Assembly (NCBI GenBank): GCA_902494945.1
Contig: CABUVF010000118.1
Span: forward strand, 1-6,729
Direction: 5' to 3'
Origin: an uncultured Collinsella sp.
Lineage (GTDB): Bacteria > Actinomycetota > Coriobacteriia > Coriobacteriales > Coriobacteriaceae
DNA length: 6,729 nucleotides
Under the pieces are notes generated by a model that did not search any database, was not told where the DNA came from, and saw only the letters and a program-made list of their open reading frames with translations. Both the position numbers and the translations under genes were made by a program. Of the stretch, positions 5,801 to 6,729 are shown in pieces (within the stretch, counting starts at the first letter, position 1; the number at the start of each line of letters is the position of its first letter).

Positions 5801-6729
5801 TTACTTGACCACCAGGTTGACCAGCTTGCCGGGCACGCAGATGGCCTTGACGACCGTCTTACCCTCGAGCCACTTGGCGACGGCGGCCTCGGCGGCAGCC
5901 TGCATCTCCTCGTTGGAGGCGTCGCGGGCGACGTCGATGCGGCCACGGACCTTGCCGAGCACCTGGACGACGATCTGCACCGTGTCCTCGATGGACTCGG
6001 CCAAGTCGAACTCGGGCCAGGCGGCGGTGTAGGCGTTGCCCTCGCAGCCGAGGGCCTCGTGCCACAGTTCATCGGCCCAGAACGGGCAGATGGGGGCAAG
6101 GACGCTCACGATATCCTTAGCCACGCCATAGCACAGCGCCTTGTCGCGCGATGCGCCCTCGGTGGCGTTAAGGTAGGCGCTCGCCGCGTTGACGAGCTCC
6201 ATGACGGCCGAGATGGCGGTGTTGAACTGGCCGCGGTCAAAGTCCTCGGTGCACTTGGCGATGGTGCGGTGACGCTCGCGATAGAGCTTCATCGCAACCT
6301 CGTCGAGCGCGGACTTGTCGAAGGCCACGTTGGCGTCGCCGGACTGGACGAGCTGCCAAACGATACGCCAGGCGCGCTTGATGAAGCGGTTGGCGCCCTC
6401 GACGGCCTTGGGATCCCAGTCGAAGTCCTTCTCGGGCGGGGCGATAAACAGGATCGCCAAACGCATGGTGTCGGCACCGTAGGGCTCGATAACCGAGCTC
6501 GGGGGCACGACATTGCCCTTGGACTTGGACATGGTGTCGCCGTTCTCGTCCTTAACCATGCCCTGGCACAGCAGGTTGGTGAAGGGCTCGTCCACGCTCA
6601 GCAGGCCCAGGTCGCGCAGCGCCTTGGTAAAGAAGCGGCTGTAGAGCAGGTGCAGGATGGCGTGCTCGATGCCGCCGATGTACTGGTCCACCGGCAGCCA
6701 GCGGTTCGCCTTCTCGGGCGCGAACGGCA
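5801..6729 (-). CDS. leuS: Leucyl-tRNA synthetase, C-terminal part (cut by right edge)
   Basis: LeuRS is the cytoplasmic class Ia enzyme that charges tRNA-Leu using ATP. The 308 codons present cover the end of the catalytic core, the anticodon-binding helical domain and the C-terminal domain; the editing domain and HIGH motif lie beyond the right edge. Visible landmarks are VDQYIGGIEHAILHLLY near the fragment start, the KMSKS-loop signature as TMSKSKGN (about fragment residues 65-72, with the MSK lysine kept), PYGADTMRL and DFDWDPKAVEGANRF. The C-terminal tail has VQVLGKVRGRI and ends VPGKLVNLVVK, as is usual in bacterial LeuRS. The stop is TAA. The frame stays open to the right edge, and a GTG at 6691 is an internal valine (PVDQY), not a start. 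It is the last gene before its own terminator, so it is probably not co-transcribed with rimP. Confidence 0.97.
   Translation of the reverse strand, partial: PFAPEKANRWLPVDQYIGGIEHAILHLLYSRFFTKALRDLGLLSVDEPFTNLLCQGMVKDENGDTMSKSKGNVVPPSSVIEPYGADTMRLAILFIAPPEKDFDWDPKAVEGANRFIKRAWRIVWQLVQSGDANVAFDKSALDEVAMKLYRERHRTIAKCTEDFDRGQFNTAISAVMELVNAASAYLNATEGASRDKALCYGVAKDIVSVLAPICPFWADELWHEALGCEGNAYTAAWPEFDLAESIEDTVQIVVQVLGKVRGRIDVARDASNEEMQAAAEAAVAKWLEGKTVVKAICVPGKLVNLVVK

Noticed and set aside
6689..6691. A GTG that could be read as the start of a short leuS-like gene
   Set aside because: The frame continues upstream to the window edge with LeuRS sequence (ANRWLPVDQY), so the GTG is an internal valine.

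Overview
The window reads as chromosome from a high-GC actinobacterium of the class Coriobacteriia, most likely Collinsella or a close relative. This rests on the GC-rich third codon positions, the style of the translation proteins and the gene order. It is an inference from recognition, not a database match.

Layout. Most of the window is one minus-strand operon for transcription elongation and translation start, read from right to left: rimP (4753 to 4259), nusA (4257 to 3010), infB (2918 to 204) and the first 64 codons of rbfA (192 to the left edge). Spacing is tight. The rimP stop lies one base before the nusA ATG, and the rbfA Shine-Dalgarno overlaps the infB stop codon. A plausible sigma-70-type promoter (4832-4860) and a 72-nt leader precede rimP. 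The leader carries a 12-bp hairpin with a U-run just ahead of the rimP Shine-Dalgarno, which looks like an attenuator. To the right is a plus-strand gene for a small lipoprotein of unknown function (5124-5696). It converges on the 3' end of leuS (minus strand, 5801 to beyond the right edge), with a shared terminator between them.

How the genes work together. RimP and RbfA are 30S maturation factors. NusA is the elongation and termination factor that couples transcription to translation and to rRNA synthesis. IF2 is the GTPase that places fMet-tRNA on the ribosome. Their grouping in one operon is conserved across bacteria, and in E. coli and B. subtilis the operon is autoregulated by NusA through terminators in its leader. 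The leader hairpin here fits the same logic.

What is unusual. NusA carries a C-terminal extension with a Cys/Cys/Cys/His pattern typical of small zinc-binding modules. ylxR, which usually sits between nusA and infB, is absent, and the gap is a 91-bp spacer holding two perfect hairpins. IF2 departs from common consensus at two positions, one in switch I and one in the fMet-tRNA-binding C2 domain. The lipoprotein is the only gene of unknown function. I see no mobile element, CRISPR array, tRNA or rRNA, and no sign of a wholly new multi-gene system. The best leads are the NusA tail and the leader hairpin.
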